Part shown: one piece after another, positions 37,053 to 45,298 of the stretch
Layout of the letters: each line of letters begins with the position of its first letter
Position numbering within the stretch: position 1 is the first letter of the stretch
NCBI RefSeq assembly: GCF_008693075.1
Contig: NZ_VXKJ01000046.1
Coordinates: 27,041-91,040 of the forward strand
Direction: 5' to 3'
DNA from: Corynebacterium phocae
Lineage (GTDB): Bacteria; Actinomycetota; Actinomycetes; Mycobacteriales; Mycobacteriaceae
Length of the DNA stretch: 64,000 bases
Program-made: the position numbers and the translations under genes
The notes under the pieces: model-generated
The model's database searches: none
What the model saw: only the letters and a program-made list of their open reading frames with translations
Told to the model about the DNA's origin: nothing

Positions 37053-39737
37053 CTAGCCGGCGTTGCGCAGCGCCGTTGCCAGGCCGTTCATAGTCACGCG
37101 GATGGTGTTGGCTACCACGAAGGAGTCATCCCCTTCGCGGTAGCGGCGCAGCATCTCCGCCTGGATGACGTTGAGCGGCAGGAGGTAGGGGTAGCGGCGC
37201 TTGAGCGAGCGCGCCTGACGCTGGTTGTCACCCGCCAGGCCCTCAAAACCGGTGATCCGCAGGTAGGCGTTGCGGGTCAACTGGAATTCCTCCCGGATGA
37301 GCTCGTAGATACGGCCGGCTACCTCTTGGTCATCCACTAAGTCGGCGTAGAGCCGGGCTAGGGAAATCTCCGCTTTGGACATGACCTGCGCCATGTTGGA
37401 TAGCACCGTGCGGAAAAATGGCCACTCGGAATACAAGGCACGCAGCTCATCCCAGCGGGACTCGTCCTCACCGGCCCACTTGGACAACGCGGAGCCCACG
37501 CCAAACCAGCCCGGCACGTTGGTGCGCTGTTGGGACCAGGACAACACCCACGGGATGGCGCGCAGGTCAGAAATGGCCTTGGTCTGCTTGCGGGCGGCCG
37601 GGCGGGAGCCAATGTTGAGCTCACCGATTTCGGCCAGTGGCGTGGACTGGGTGAAGTAGTCAATGAAGCCGGGGTCGCCCACCAACTCCTGGTAGCGCTC
37701 GGCTGACAGCGCGGAAAGCTCACGCATGACGGCGTAGGCGCGCTCAGTGTCCTTCATTGGCTCGGTGTCCAGCAGGGAGGCCTCCAAGACGCCGGCTACG
37801 AAGGACTGCAGGTGATGGCGTGCGGTCTCCGGGGAGCCGTATTGCGCGGAGATGACCTCGCCTTGCTCGGTGATGCGTACGGAGCCGGAGACGGCACCGG
37901 CTGGCTGGGCCAGGAGGGCATCATAAGTAGGTCCGCCGCCACGGCCCACGGCACCGCCGCGGCCGTGGAACAGGCGCAGCTCCACGCCGTGGGCGCGGCA
38001 GACCTCAACCAGGTCTAGCTCCGCGTCGTAGAGCGCCCAGTTAGCCTGCAGGTAGCCACCGTCCTTGTTGGAGTCGGAGTATCCCAGCATGACCTCCTGC
38101 TTGTTGCCCCGGCGGGTCAAGTGCTCGCGGTAAACGGGCACGTTCCACAGCTTGTCCAGGATGCTGGCGCCGGCTTCTAAGTCATCGATGGTTTCAAAGA
38201 GCGGAACCAGATCCACCTCATCCATGCCATACTCCTTGAGCAAGACCATTGGCTCCAGGATGTCAGACACGCTGCCGGTCATGGAGATAATGCAATGCGG
38301 TACGGCGGCACGGCCAAACTGTGACACGGCTTTAGCGGCTGCCTCGAAGATACCCAGTTCTTTCTCCGTGTCCGCGCTCAGTTGTTCGCGCCATTTAGAC
38401 CCACGGGGAAAGAGCAAAGGGCGCTTAGTTTCCAGCTCCTCCTGCAAAAGGGCAATCTTTTCTTCTTCGCCTAAGCCCCGGTAGTCATCCGTGTATCCGT
38501 TGAGAGCAAAGATTTCGGTGAGCACGTTTTCAAAGGACTCAGAGTTCTGGCGCAAATCCAGGGAATGAAGATGGAAGCCAAAAGTTTTTACCGCAGCCCG
38601 GATCTTCAGCAGGCGGTCATCAGCGATGATGTCATCTTTGGCCGCGCGCAGGGAGTGATCAATGACTGCCAGGTCAGCCAGCAGCTCCTCCGGTTGGTTA
38701 TAAGGGGCAGCCTTGATTTTCTTCTTAACCTTGCCTTTGGCCCGGTCCAAGGTGGCCTGGATACGGGCACGGATTCCAAAAATAGCGCGGCGGTAAGGCT
38801 CATCAAGGCGCAGGGCGTTGGTGTTATTGGAGGCGTCGGCAAGCGCTACGAGCTCCGCGGTGGGCTCCGAGTGGCGCTGCGTCAAGGAAAGTTCGCGCTC
38901 TAGCTCGTGCAGCTCACGCTCGTAGTAGCTCAGGGCCACAAGCGCGGCCTGTGTGGTGGCATGGGCCACCTTCTCCCCGTCCACGTAAGGGTTGCCGTCA
39001 TGGTCCCCACCAATCCAAGAACCGGGGCGCACCATGGCGGCGCTGTCTACTTCTTGGTCGAACGTCTCCCGGTACTTCCTGCGCACGGTCAGGTTCAGCG
39101 CCGGGATTTCCTCCAGCAGGGAAAGCTGGTAATAACGCAGACCAACCTTGATCTCATCTTCCAGGCTGGGGCGGGACACCCGGATCAGCCCGGTCTGCCA
39201 CAACAGCGTGATGCGCAGGGTTAGCTGGCGCTCAATCTCCGGGGTAACGCCCTCCCGGCGAGTGGCCTTGATGAGCTCCTTGATGTGCTTCTGGGCGTCA
39301 AAGATACTGCGGCGGCGGGTTTCAGTAGGGTGCGCGGTCAGCACTGGGGACACCAGCGCGCCGCTAATGACCTCATTGGCTTGCTGGGCGGAGACCCCTT
39401 TGTCTTTGAGCTTGTCAAAGGTGCTGTCTAGCGTGACAAAGTCCCCGTGTTTTTCATCATCCAGGTCTTCTGCCAAGTTGGCCAGCAAAGCGAAGAAGGT
39501 GAAAGAACGCGCAACCAGATTGGTTTCTGCCACTGGGCGCTCGCGGAATAGATCCAGGAGGGCCTCCGCGTCCTTTTCCCGCCGCGCGATGGCAAAGGCA
39601 GTGGTACGGGCCGTTTCAACCAGCTCGAAAATCTCCTGGCCTTCTTGCTTGGCAATAACCTCACCCAAGATCCTTCCCAGTAGGCGGATGTCTTGGCGGA
39701 CTTGATCAACTTCAGCGGTCTGTGTTGCGGTACTCAT
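37053..39737 (-). CDS. ppc: Phosphoenolpyruvate carboxylase
   Basis: An 894-residue PEP carboxylase. Conserved motifs: AHPTETRRRSIF (catalytic His), GGDHDGNP, GYSDSNKDGGYLQANW, FHGRGGAVGRGGGP (bicarbonate/PEP loop), and the C-terminus TIRVTMNGLATALRNAG. It carboxylates PEP to oxaloacetate, an anaplerotic route parallel to Pyc in this window. ATG 39737 with GAAGGAG upstream is chosen; an upstream in-frame start would add 19 residues. TAGATT about 38 nt upstream is a candidate -10. Confidence 0.97.
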   Translation of the reverse strand: MSTATQTAEVDQVRQDIRLLGRILGEVIAKQEGQEIFELVETARTTAFAIARREKDAEALLDLFRERPVAETNLVARSFTFFALLANLAEDLDDEKHGDFVTLDSTFDKLKDKGVSAQQANEVISGALVSPVLTAHPTETRRRSIFDAQKHIKELIKATRREGVTPEIERQLTLRITLLWQTGLIRVSRPSLEDEIKVGLRYYQLSLLEEIPALNLTVRRKYRETFDQEVDSAAMVRPGSWIGGDHDGNPYVDGEKVAHATTQAALVALSYYERELHELERELSLTQRHSEPTAELVALADASNNTNALRLDEPYRRAIFGIRARIQATLDRAKGKVKKKIKAAPYNQPEELLADLAVIDHSLRAAKDDIIADDRLLKIRAAVKTFGFHLHSLDLRQNSESFENVLTEIFALNGYTDDYRGLGEEEKIALLQEELETKRPLLFPRGSKWREQLSADTEKELGIFEAAAKAVSQFGRAAVPHCIISMTGSVSDILEPMVLLKEYGMDEVDLVPLFETIDDLEAGASILDKLWNVPVYREHLTRRGNKQEVMLGYSDSNKDGGYLQANWALYDAELDLVEVCRAHGVELRLFHGRGGAVGRGGGPTYDALLAQPAGAVSGSVRITEQGEVISAQYGSPETARHHLQSFVAGVLEASLLDTEPMKDTERAYAVMRELSALSAERYQELVGDPGFIDYFTQSTPLAEIGELNIGSRPAARKQTKAISDLRAIPWVLSWSQQRTNVPGWFGVGSALSKWAGEDESRWDELRALYSEWPFFRTVLSNMAQVMSKAEISLARLYADLVDDQEVAGRIYELIREEFQLTRNAYLRITGFEGLAGDNQRQARSLKRRYPYLLPLNVIQAEMLRRYREGDDSFVVANTIRVTMNGLATALRNAG

Positions 39738-39835
39738 GGGGTCTCCTTCAAAGGGACGTAGTTCAACCCTTACTAATCTAGCCTGAAATGCCACGTTCTT
39801 CTGGGTTGGGCACCTCTTGCCGGGCGCGTGTGCGG

Positions 39836-40396
39836 TTAGGCAAACGCCGCCACCCAGGCGGCGTGGACGCGGGAGTCACCGTTTTCTTCCGGGTGGAAGC
39901 TCAGCGCGGTGATGGCACCCTGGCGTACGCCCACCACATGCTCACCCAAGCGGGCGATAACGTCCACGCCGGGGCCCACGCGGGTGACCACCGGCGCGCG
40001 GATAAAGGAGCACTCTATCTCCGCGCCGTCCACGGCCACCAGGGCCTCGGCGGACTCGCGCTGGTTGCCAAAGGCATTGCGGCGCACACCGATATCCAAC
40101 ACGCCCAGGGTCTGCTGCCCCGGCGCGGGGTTGTCCACGTCGCGGGCTAAGTAGATAAGACCCGCGCAGGTAGCCAGAACCGGCAGACCGCCGGCAATGG
40201 CCTCACGGAGCGGGCCGTCCAGTCCGAAGGCGCGCGCCAGGCGGTCTATAACGGAGGACTCCCCGCCCGGCAGGACCAGCCCGTCTAGCCCTTCCAGGTC
40301 ACCGGGCAGGCGCACCCGGCGGGTGGCAGCGCCCAGGCTGTGCAGCATGGAAACATGTTCTTCCACCCCGCCTTGCAGGGCTAGGACGCCAATCAT
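39836..40396 (-). CDS. pdxT: Pyridoxal 5'-phosphate synthase glutaminase subunit
   Basis: A 186-residue class I glutamine amidotransferase. PGGESSVIDRLA, nucleophile Cys77 in VLATCAGLIYLA, and FHPEENGDSRVHAAW with the catalytic His/Glu are intact. It releases ammonia from glutamine for PdxS. Its ATG directly follows the pdxS TAA, so the two are co-translated. Confidence 0.95.
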   Translation of the reverse strand: MIGVLALQGGVEEHVSMLHSLGAATRRVRLPGDLEGLDGLVLPGGESSVIDRLARAFGLDGPLREAIAGGLPVLATCAGLIYLARDVDNPAPGQQTLGVLDIGVRRNAFGNQRESAEALVAVDGAEIECSFIRAPVVTRVGPGVDVIARLGEHVVGVRQGAITALSFHPEENGDSRVHAAWVAAFA

Positions 40397-41293
40397 TTAC
40401 CAGCCACGCTCCGCTAGGCGGTGTGGTGCGGGAACGTCCGCGACGTTGATACCCACCATGGCCTCGCCCAAACCACGGGAGAGCTTGGCTAGTTCCGCCG
40501 GCTGGTCGTAAAGTGCGGCGGCCTTGACAATGGCCTCCGCGCGGGCAACCGGGTTGCCGGACTTGAAGATTCCGGAGCCCACAAATACGCCCTCCGCGCC
40601 CATCTGGCGCACCAGGGCGGCGTCGGCAGGAGTGGCCACGCCGCCGGCCACAAACAGCACGACGGGCAGCTTGCCGGTTTCTGCAACCTCCGCTACCAGG
40701 TCGTACGGTGCCTGAAGTTCCTTGGCAGCCACGTAGAGCTCATCCCGGTCAAGTTTCTGCAGGCGCGCGATTTCGCCCTTGATGGTGCGCAGGTGACGCA
40801 CGGCCTCGGAGACATCACCGGTACCGGCTTCACCCTTGGAGCGAATCATGGCCGCGCCCTCGGTGATTCGCCGCAGGGCCTCACCCAGGTTGGTGGCACC
40901 GCACACGAAGGGCACGTCAAAGTCCCACTTGTTGATGTGGTGGGTGTAATCCGCCGGGGAGAGCACCTCTGATTCATCAATGAAGTCCACACCCAGCTCC
41001 GCCAAAATCTGGGCTTCCACGAAGTGTCCAATACGGGACTTAGCCATCACGGGGATGGATACGGCGTTGACAATTCCGTCAATGAGATCCGGGTCGCTCA
41101 TGCGCGCCACACCGCCCTGGGAGCGAATGTCCGCAGGCACGCGCTCTAGGGCCATTACTGCCGATGCCCCCGCGTCCTCAGCAATCTTTGCCTGCTCCGG
41201 GGTGACAACGTCCATGATGACGCCGTTTTTTAACATATCTGCCAGTCCGCGCTTGACGCGGGTTGTTGCTTTGTTTTCAGTCATGCCGTTCAT
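40397..41293 (-). CDS. pdxS: Pyridoxal 5'-phosphate synthase, PdxS subunit
   Basis: A 298-residue PdxS (SNZ family) TIM-barrel enzyme making PLP from ribose 5-phosphate, glyceraldehyde 3-phosphate and ammonia. Visible: [36 protein letters not shown] with the catalytic Lys, and [17 protein letters not shown] 41293 (MNGMTE) or 41284 are both possible starts. Divergent from pdxR with a shared operator region of 72 bp. Confidence 0.96.
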   Translation of the reverse strand: MNGMTENKATTRVKRGLADMLKNGVIMDVVTPEQAKIAEDAGASAVMALERVPADIRSQGGVARMSDPDLIDGIVNAVSIPVMAKSRIGHFVEAQILAELGVDFIDESEVLSPADYTHHINKWDFDVPFVCGATNLGEALRRITEGAAMIRSKGEAGTGDVSEAVRHLRTIKGEIARLQKLDRDELYVAAKELQAPYDLVAEVAETGKLPVVLFVAGGVATPADAALVRQMGAEGVFVGSGIFKSGNPVARAEAIVKAAALYDQPAELAKLSRGLGEAMVGINVADVPAPHRLAERGW

Positions 41294-41305
41294 CTTCGCC
41301 TAGCT

Positions 41306-41354
41306 AAGTGGTCTACAACAAGAGCCAATTTAGGCGTGTCCAATTAGACCACTT
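41306..41354. promoter_or_regulatory. Candidate PdxR operator between pdxS and pdxR
   Basis: AAGTGGTCTA (41306-41315) and TAGACCACTT (41345-41354) form a perfect 10-bp inverted repeat 29 bp apart; a partial third copy, ATAGTGG, follows. The arms resemble the AAAGTGG-type motif reported for corynebacterial PdxR. The outer arm touches the pdxR -10 element. Confidence 0.65.
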
Positions 41355-41359
41355 ATAGT
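41354..41359 (+). promoter_or_regulatory. -10 element TATAGT of leaderless pdxR
   Basis: TATAGT ends 6 nt before the pdxR ATG; no ribosome-binding site is present. It overlaps the last base of the operator arm, so bound PdxR could block its own promoter. Confidence 0.55.
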
Positions 41360-41365
41360 GGCTTC

Positions 41366-42700
41366 ATGCACCTGGTTCTTAGTCCAACGGACCCCCGCAC
41401 CCTCCCCGTGCAGATTTGCGCCGGCATCCGCGAACAAATTCAACGCCAAATCTTGAGCCCCGGCCAAGAGTTGCCTAGCACCCGTGCGCTGGCAGCTCAG
41501 CTGGGAATCTCCCGAGGAAGCGTGGTTACCGCCTATGACCAGCTACTGGCGGAGGGCTACCTGGAGGCAGCAATAGGCTCCGGTACCAGGGTGTGCGCGC
41601 AGCTGCTGCACACCACCGTGTCCCCCGAACCTGCTTCCAGTCCCCCACCCACGCCCGGCCCCGCCCTAGAGCTCACCCCCGGCCTAGCGGACACCGCGCG
41701 CATAGTCACCCCAGAGTGGCGCGCCGCCTGGCGGGAAGCCGCCACCGGATTAGGCCCTTCCCCTGCCCAGGGCCACGAACGCTTACGCGAGGAGGTCGCC
41801 GCCCACCTGGGCCACATGCGAGGGCTGTCCGTGAGCCCGGATAGGATTGTCATCACCGCCGGTGCCCGCGACGGCCTCACCACGCTAATCCGCGCGGCTT
41901 TTGCACCAGGCTCCCGCTTTGGTGTGGAATCCCCTGGTTATCCCAGCTTGCGGCGAATTCCGAGCGCACTTGGACACCGGGTAGTAGACGTACCGGCAGA
42001 CAAACACGGTGTGACCGTCCCTGCAGACGTGGACGCCTTGATTGTCACTCCCAGCCACCAGTACCCCTTTGGCGGTTCACTACCAGCACCCCGGCGCACC
42101 GCCCTAGCCGCCTGGGCACGGGAATCCACTGGCCTGCTCATCGAAGATGACTTTGACTCGGAGCTGCGCTACGCCGGCGCGCCCCTGCCTGCGCTGGCGG
42201 CACTGGAACCGGATAACACGGTGCTACTGGGAACTTTCTCCTCAGTGATTTCGCCTTCCATCGGTTGCGGCTACGTGGTCCTGCCCCCACGGCTGGTGGA
42301 GCCGGTGCTGCAAGACCGGGAGCTTTTTGGTCAACCGGTCAGCGCCATAACGCAAAAGGCGTTGGCTAATTTCCTGGCCAGCGGGGCACTGCGCCGGCAT
42401 ACCGGGCGCATGCGCCGGGCCTATAAACGCCGCCGGGACTTGGTCTACGCGGCCTTTGCCAGTCTGCCGGGCACCCAGCTTCTACCCATTCACGGCGGAC
42501 TCCACGCGGTAGTCTTATGCGACCGGCCAGCAGATGAGGTGATACCCCAGGCCCGCGCCCGCGGCGTGGGGGTCACCGCACTGGCACACTACTGGGGCGG
42601 GCACCAAGGGGAGGCAGCAAACGGACTAGTGCTGGGCTTTGGGCACGTCACGGACCAGGAGCTGGTCAAAGCCCTGGAGGTGGTAGTCAGCTGTCTCTAA
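41366..42700 (+). CDS. pdxR: PdxR, MocR-type regulator of vitamin B6 synthesis
   Basis: A 444-residue fusion of a GntR winged helix (about 10-75; QELPSTRALAAQLGISRGSV) with an aminotransferase-like domain (about 110-440) that binds PLP. The pyridoxal-type region is present (VTPSHQYPFGG, LIEDDFDSELRY), but the usual SSSK-like Lys loop reads TFSSVISPSIGCGY, so the PLP lysine is not obvious. It should activate the divergent pdxST when PLP is low. Confidence 0.88.
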   Translation: MHLVLSPTDPRTLPVQICAGIREQIQRQILSPGQELPSTRALAAQLGISRGSVVTAYDQLLAEGYLEAAIGSGTRVCAQLLHTTVSPEPASSPPPTPGPALELTPGLADTARIVTPEWRAAWREAATGLGPSPAQGHERLREEVAAHLGHMRGLSVSPDRIVITAGARDGLTTLIRAAFAPGSRFGVESPGYPSLRRIPSALGHRVVDVPADKHGVTVPADVDALIVTPSHQYPFGGSLPAPRRTALAAWARESTGLLIEDDFDSELRYAGAPLPALAALEPDNTVLLGTFSSVISPSIGCGYVVLPPRLVEPVLQDRELFGQPVSAITQKALANFLASGALRRHTGRMRRAYKRRRDLVYAAFASLPGTQLLPIHGGLHAVVLCDRPADEVIPQARARGVGVTALAHYWGGHQGEAANGLVLGFGHVTDQELVKALEVVVSCL

Positions 42701-42734
42701 TCTTCCTTTGAGCGCGGGCTTCCAAACGCGCACT

Positions 42735-42809
42735 TCAAGCACTGGGCCTTTAGACGCGGGGCCTCTATACGCGGGGGCGTTAAACGTTGAGCCTTTAAGC
42801 GCTGAGCTT
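42735..42809. repeat. 15-bp degenerate tandem repeat with in-frame stops at the rskA 3' end
   Basis: Five 15-bp units (starts 42735, 42750, 42765, 42780, 42795) cover the last codons and stop of the anti-sigma gene and the gap to pdxR. In the anti-sigma frame each unit ends in a stop (TAA, TAA, TAG, TAA, TGA reading away from the gene). A weaker sixth unit may lie before 42735. Confidence 0.75.
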
Positions 42810-43442
42810 TACCTCCGCCAACGTGCGCCCGGTGGGCTCATCACTGCCGGACATGGGCTCTTCTGTGACCATGACCTTGGTGGGCTGTTCCGGGAACGGC
42901 ATCCACACATCCTCATGCGGGTCCTGGCCTATAACCCCGGCGGAAATCATATTTCCGGAATCATCTACCACCCACACCTGGGCACCCATGCCGTCTTTTA
43001 ACTCCGGCTGGCCATCAACCATGGCACCGGCCTTGCCCATAGTGGAAGAAACCACAATGGCAAGGGAGGCACCTGATGCACTGGTAGTGGCCATCACGGC
43101 GTCCTCTGCTGCCATGATTTCGTGCATCTGTTGCTCTCCGTCTAGCGCAATGACTGACTCGGTTGGCTGATCTGAACCATTGTTCTGAGGAAGAATCAGG
43201 TACGCACCGGCAATGAGCACCACGGCCGCAGCGGCAGCTGAGGCAGGAGCAAACCACCGGTCACGCCTGGATTTGAGTTCGATTATCTCAGCCTCAGCTT
43301 GCTCCACCACCACGCCTTGAATAACGCGGTCTTTGACTCCCGGCGGAGGTGCCTTCTCCGGGACAGAGTCTAAAAAGGCAGCGAACGTTTCTTCATCTAT
43401 GTCATGCACAGCGTCATGATCGAGGTCACGGTTGTTACTCAC
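42795..43442 (-). CDS. rskA: Anti-sigma factor, RskA type
   Basis: A 215-residue single-pass membrane protein. The cytosolic N-terminus (about 1-85) binds the sigma factor; the helix PASAAAAAVVLIAGAYLILP (about 86-108) crosses the membrane; the extracytoplasmic C-terminus is an RskA domain (AQVWVVDDSGNMISAGVI). It should hold the SigK-like factor inactive until cleaved by regulated proteolysis. It contains no cysteine. Its start overlaps the sigma gene by 8 bp. The C-terminus ends in a 15-bp tandem repeat. Confidence 0.88.
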   Translation of the reverse strand: MSNNRDLDHDAVHDIDEETFAAFLDSVPEKAPPPGVKDRVIQGVVVEQAEAEIIELKSRRDRWFAPASAAAAAVVLIAGAYLILPQNNGSDQPTESVIALDGEQQMHEIMAAEDAVMATTSASGASLAIVVSSTMGKAGAMVDGQPELKDGMGAQVWVVDDSGNMISAGVIGQDPHEDVWMPFPEQPTKVMVTEEPMSGSDEPTGRTLAEVKLSA

Positions 43443-44022
43443 GCCCTGTCCCTCCTTTCGAATCGGTCCAGATGGCCGATAATTTCTTCACCCCATCGCG
43501 CACCCGCGTCTTCGCGGTGCCGAGGGGAACTGATGTTGATTCTGCCAGCTCCGAATGGCTGAGGCCACCGAAAAAGGTTAAAAGTATAGCAGTGCGATGG
43601 GGCTCACCTATCGAGTCAACGGCTTCACGAAGTTCACGCGACTCAATCCGGTCTAAAGCCAGCGACTCCACGTCAAGCACGCGGTCCCGGGTACCAAGTA
43701 CCCAGTCCTTGTCATCACGTTCCACCGCAGCTGCATGCGACCGCACCCGGTCCACGGCACGCGAGTGAGCGAGACGCCCCACCCAGGTTCGGGCCCTACC
43801 AAGGCCGGAGTTAAAGGTTCGCGCTTTATCCCAGACCTCAATAAAGACCTCCTGGAGGACTTCTTCGGCCAACGTGGGGTTTCCCACCACATTGAGGATC
43901 ACCCCATAAGCTAGTGGAGACAACAGGTCGTAGAGACGAGAAAAAGCGCGCCTATCCTCCTGGCCAACCAGCTGAAGGAGCTTATCCAGCTCATCATGTT
44001 GTTCAAGAGAAAGTTTCGACAC
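43435..44022 (-). CDS. sigK: ECF sigma factor, SigK-like
   Basis: A 195-residue extracytoplasmic-function sigma factor. Region 2 (about 25-95; DRRAFSRLYDLL, VGNPTLAEEVLQEVFIEVW, ARTWVGRLAHSRAVDR) and region 4 (about 135-185; PHRTAILLTFFGGLSHSELA, TSVPLGTAKTRVRDGVKKL) are clear. Pairing with an RskA-type gene supports the SigK assignment. It has no cysteine, so the disulfide redox switch of mycobacterial SigK cannot operate. GTG start; TACTCT ends 8 nt upstream, so the mRNA may be leaderless. Confidence 0.88.
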   Translation of the reverse strand: MSKLSLEQHDELDKLLQLVGQEDRRAFSRLYDLLSPLAYGVILNVVGNPTLAEEVLQEVFIEVWDKARTFNSGLGRARTWVGRLAHSRAVDRVRSHAAAVERDDKDWVLGTRDRVLDVESLALDRIESRELREAVDSIGEPHRTAILLTFFGGLSHSELAESTSVPLGTAKTRVRDGVKKLSAIWTDSKGGTGRE

Positions 44023-44030
44023 GCTTTCCC

Positions 44031-44036
44031 AGAGTA
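44031..44036 (-). promoter_or_regulatory. Possible -10 TACTCT of sigK
   Basis: Minus-strand TACTCT is 8 nt from the GTG and part of the palindrome AGAGTACTCT (44031-44040). Confidence 0.35.
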
Positions 44037-44072
44037 CTCTCTTGAGAAGAAAACTTTAGGTTTTCACCCCAA

Positions 44073-44096
44073 GGTTTAAATCACAGGTTTAAATCA
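44073..44096. repeat. Tandem GGTTTAAATCA boxes upstream of sigK
   Basis: GGTTTAAATCA occurs at 44073-44083 and 44086-44096, a 13-bp period, about 55-75 bp upstream of the sigK start. Two equal boxes in a promoter region suggest a regulator-binding site. Confidence 0.5.
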
Positions 44097-44102
44097 AACC
44101 TC

Positions 44103-44129
44103 CCGCACCGTGGCCTCCCACGGTAGCGG
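44103..44129 (-). other. Hairpin between the small lipoprotein gene and sigK
   Basis: CCGCACCGTGG pairs with CCACGGTAGCGG around CCTC with one bulge. There is no T-run, so it may be a weak terminator or a processing site downstream of the lipoprotein gene. Confidence 0.45.
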
Positions 44130-44140
44130 TCAGGGGATTT

Positions 44141-44326
44141 TTACTTGTGGTCATCATCCTCTAGCTCTTCTTCGAGCTCTTCTACCTCATCATCCAAATC
44201 ATCATCATTGGTGTCGGTAGTAACAACGGTGGTGTCGCCGTCAAGCTCATCATCGGTGTCGTTACAAGCGGCTAGGCCGGTAGCGGACAGGGTGAGAATT
44301 GCTGCAGTAGCAAGGAACTTCTTCAT
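44141..44326 (-). CDS. Small acidic lipoprotein
   Basis: A 61-residue lipoprotein: signal MKKFLATAAILTLSATGLAA, lipobox Cys21 (GLAAC), then an almost purely acidic/Thr tail (DDELDGDTTVVTTDTNDDD, then EVEELEEELEDDDHK, probably helical). It would be anchored to the outer face of the membrane with a strongly negative tail. The first 25 residues nearly match those of the neighbouring 138-residue lipoprotein, so the two arose by duplication. AAGAAG precedes ATG 44326. Function unknown; cation binding is a guess. Confidence 0.75.
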   Translation of the reverse strand: MKKFLATAAILTLSATGLAACNDTDDELDGDTTVVTTDTNDDDLDDEVEELEEELEDDDHK

Positions 44327-44662
44327 AATAGAAACTTCTTTCCAAAAATTAAACATGCTTGAAATTAAACACATCCGGCACAACTTGCACCTAAGTGCAC
44401 CCAACCTTAAAAGTGGGCGCAGTTGAGATAAGTTTAACATGAATTAACCTTGCAAATCACATGCCTACCTTGGTCTATGGCCGGATTTTATACTGTGCGC
44501 TGCTAATTCAACATGCCATTTTAAATTTGGAACAATCCGTAAATTCCAGGCAAATAGCCTGACCGCAGTCCTAGAAAGAAGTTTCCCCGCGCCTGCGAGC
44601 CCTAGCCAAGACCCAATAGCCCGGCCGCGCCCGCAGGCAGCGGAAAAGAAATCCCCAGGAGC

Positions 44663-45079
44663 CTACTTCTCCATCTTCTTGTCGTCCATCTTGTCCATCT
44701 TGTCGTCCATTTTGTCGCCCATCTTGTCCATGTGCTCGTCGGCCTTATCGCCCATCTTGTCCATCTTGTCGTCCATCTTGTCCATGTGCTCGTCGGCTTT
44801 ATCGCCCATCTTGTCCATATGCTCGTCAGCCTTGTCGCCCATCTTGTCCATCTTGTCGTCCATCTTGTCCATATGGTCCGTCTCGGTGGCGGTGGCAGGA
44901 GCCATCTTGTCTTCGGTCATCATCTTGTCTTCGTCCATCTTGTCCGTGGTCTTCACCGTGGAGGTTGCGGGTGCCATGGTGCCGGTGGGCTCCATCTTGT
45001 CCCCATCGGTGTCGTTGCAGGCGGCAAGGCCGGTGGCAGAAAGAAGGAGGACGGCGGCGGTAGCGAAAATCTTTTTCAT
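44663..45079 (-). CDS. Lipoprotein with a Lys/Met/Asp helical repeat
   Basis: A 138-residue lipoprotein: signal MKKIFATAAVLLLSATGLAA, Cys21 lipobox, then NDTDGDKMEPTG and a Thr-rich spacer. From about residue 68 the tail is built from 11-residue units HMDKMGDKADE and 7-residue units such as DKMDDKM, giving a heptad/hendecad pattern expected for a long amphipathic helix or coiled coil studded with Met and His. Metal (copper) binding or cell-wall spacing are possible roles. AAGGAATATC precedes the ATG. The repeat is also visible in the DNA, so copy number could change by recombination. Confidence 0.78.
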   Translation of the reverse strand: MKKIFATAAVLLLSATGLAACNDTDGDKMEPTGTMAPATSTVKTTDKMDEDKMMTEDKMAPATATETDHMDKMDDKMDKMGDKADEHMDKMGDKADEHMDKMDDKMDKMGDKADEHMDKMGDKMDDKMDKMDDKKMEK

Positions 45080-45298
45080 GATATTCCTTAAATCGAGGTC
45101 AGTTGTGTGGTGAAACGGGGCGCTAGTGCGCCCTCATGTGTTCATTCGTAACCCTCGCACTGACCGGATTGGATTAAGGTGGAAAAATTTTTTAAAACCA
45201 AGAAGTCTAATCCACGTGCGGTTTTATATTCATAGACCTACCAGCAGCTTTGCGGAAAGCAATAGCCGGTAATGTACCGCTTAGTCTAGCTTTGCAGC

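Noticed and set aside
44679..45113. Long open frame on the plus strand opposite the Lys/Met/Asp lipoprotein
   Set aside because: It is the mirror of a low-complexity repeat (Ser/Ile/Leu-rich), with no ribosome-binding site; the minus-strand frame has a proper lipoprotein signal.
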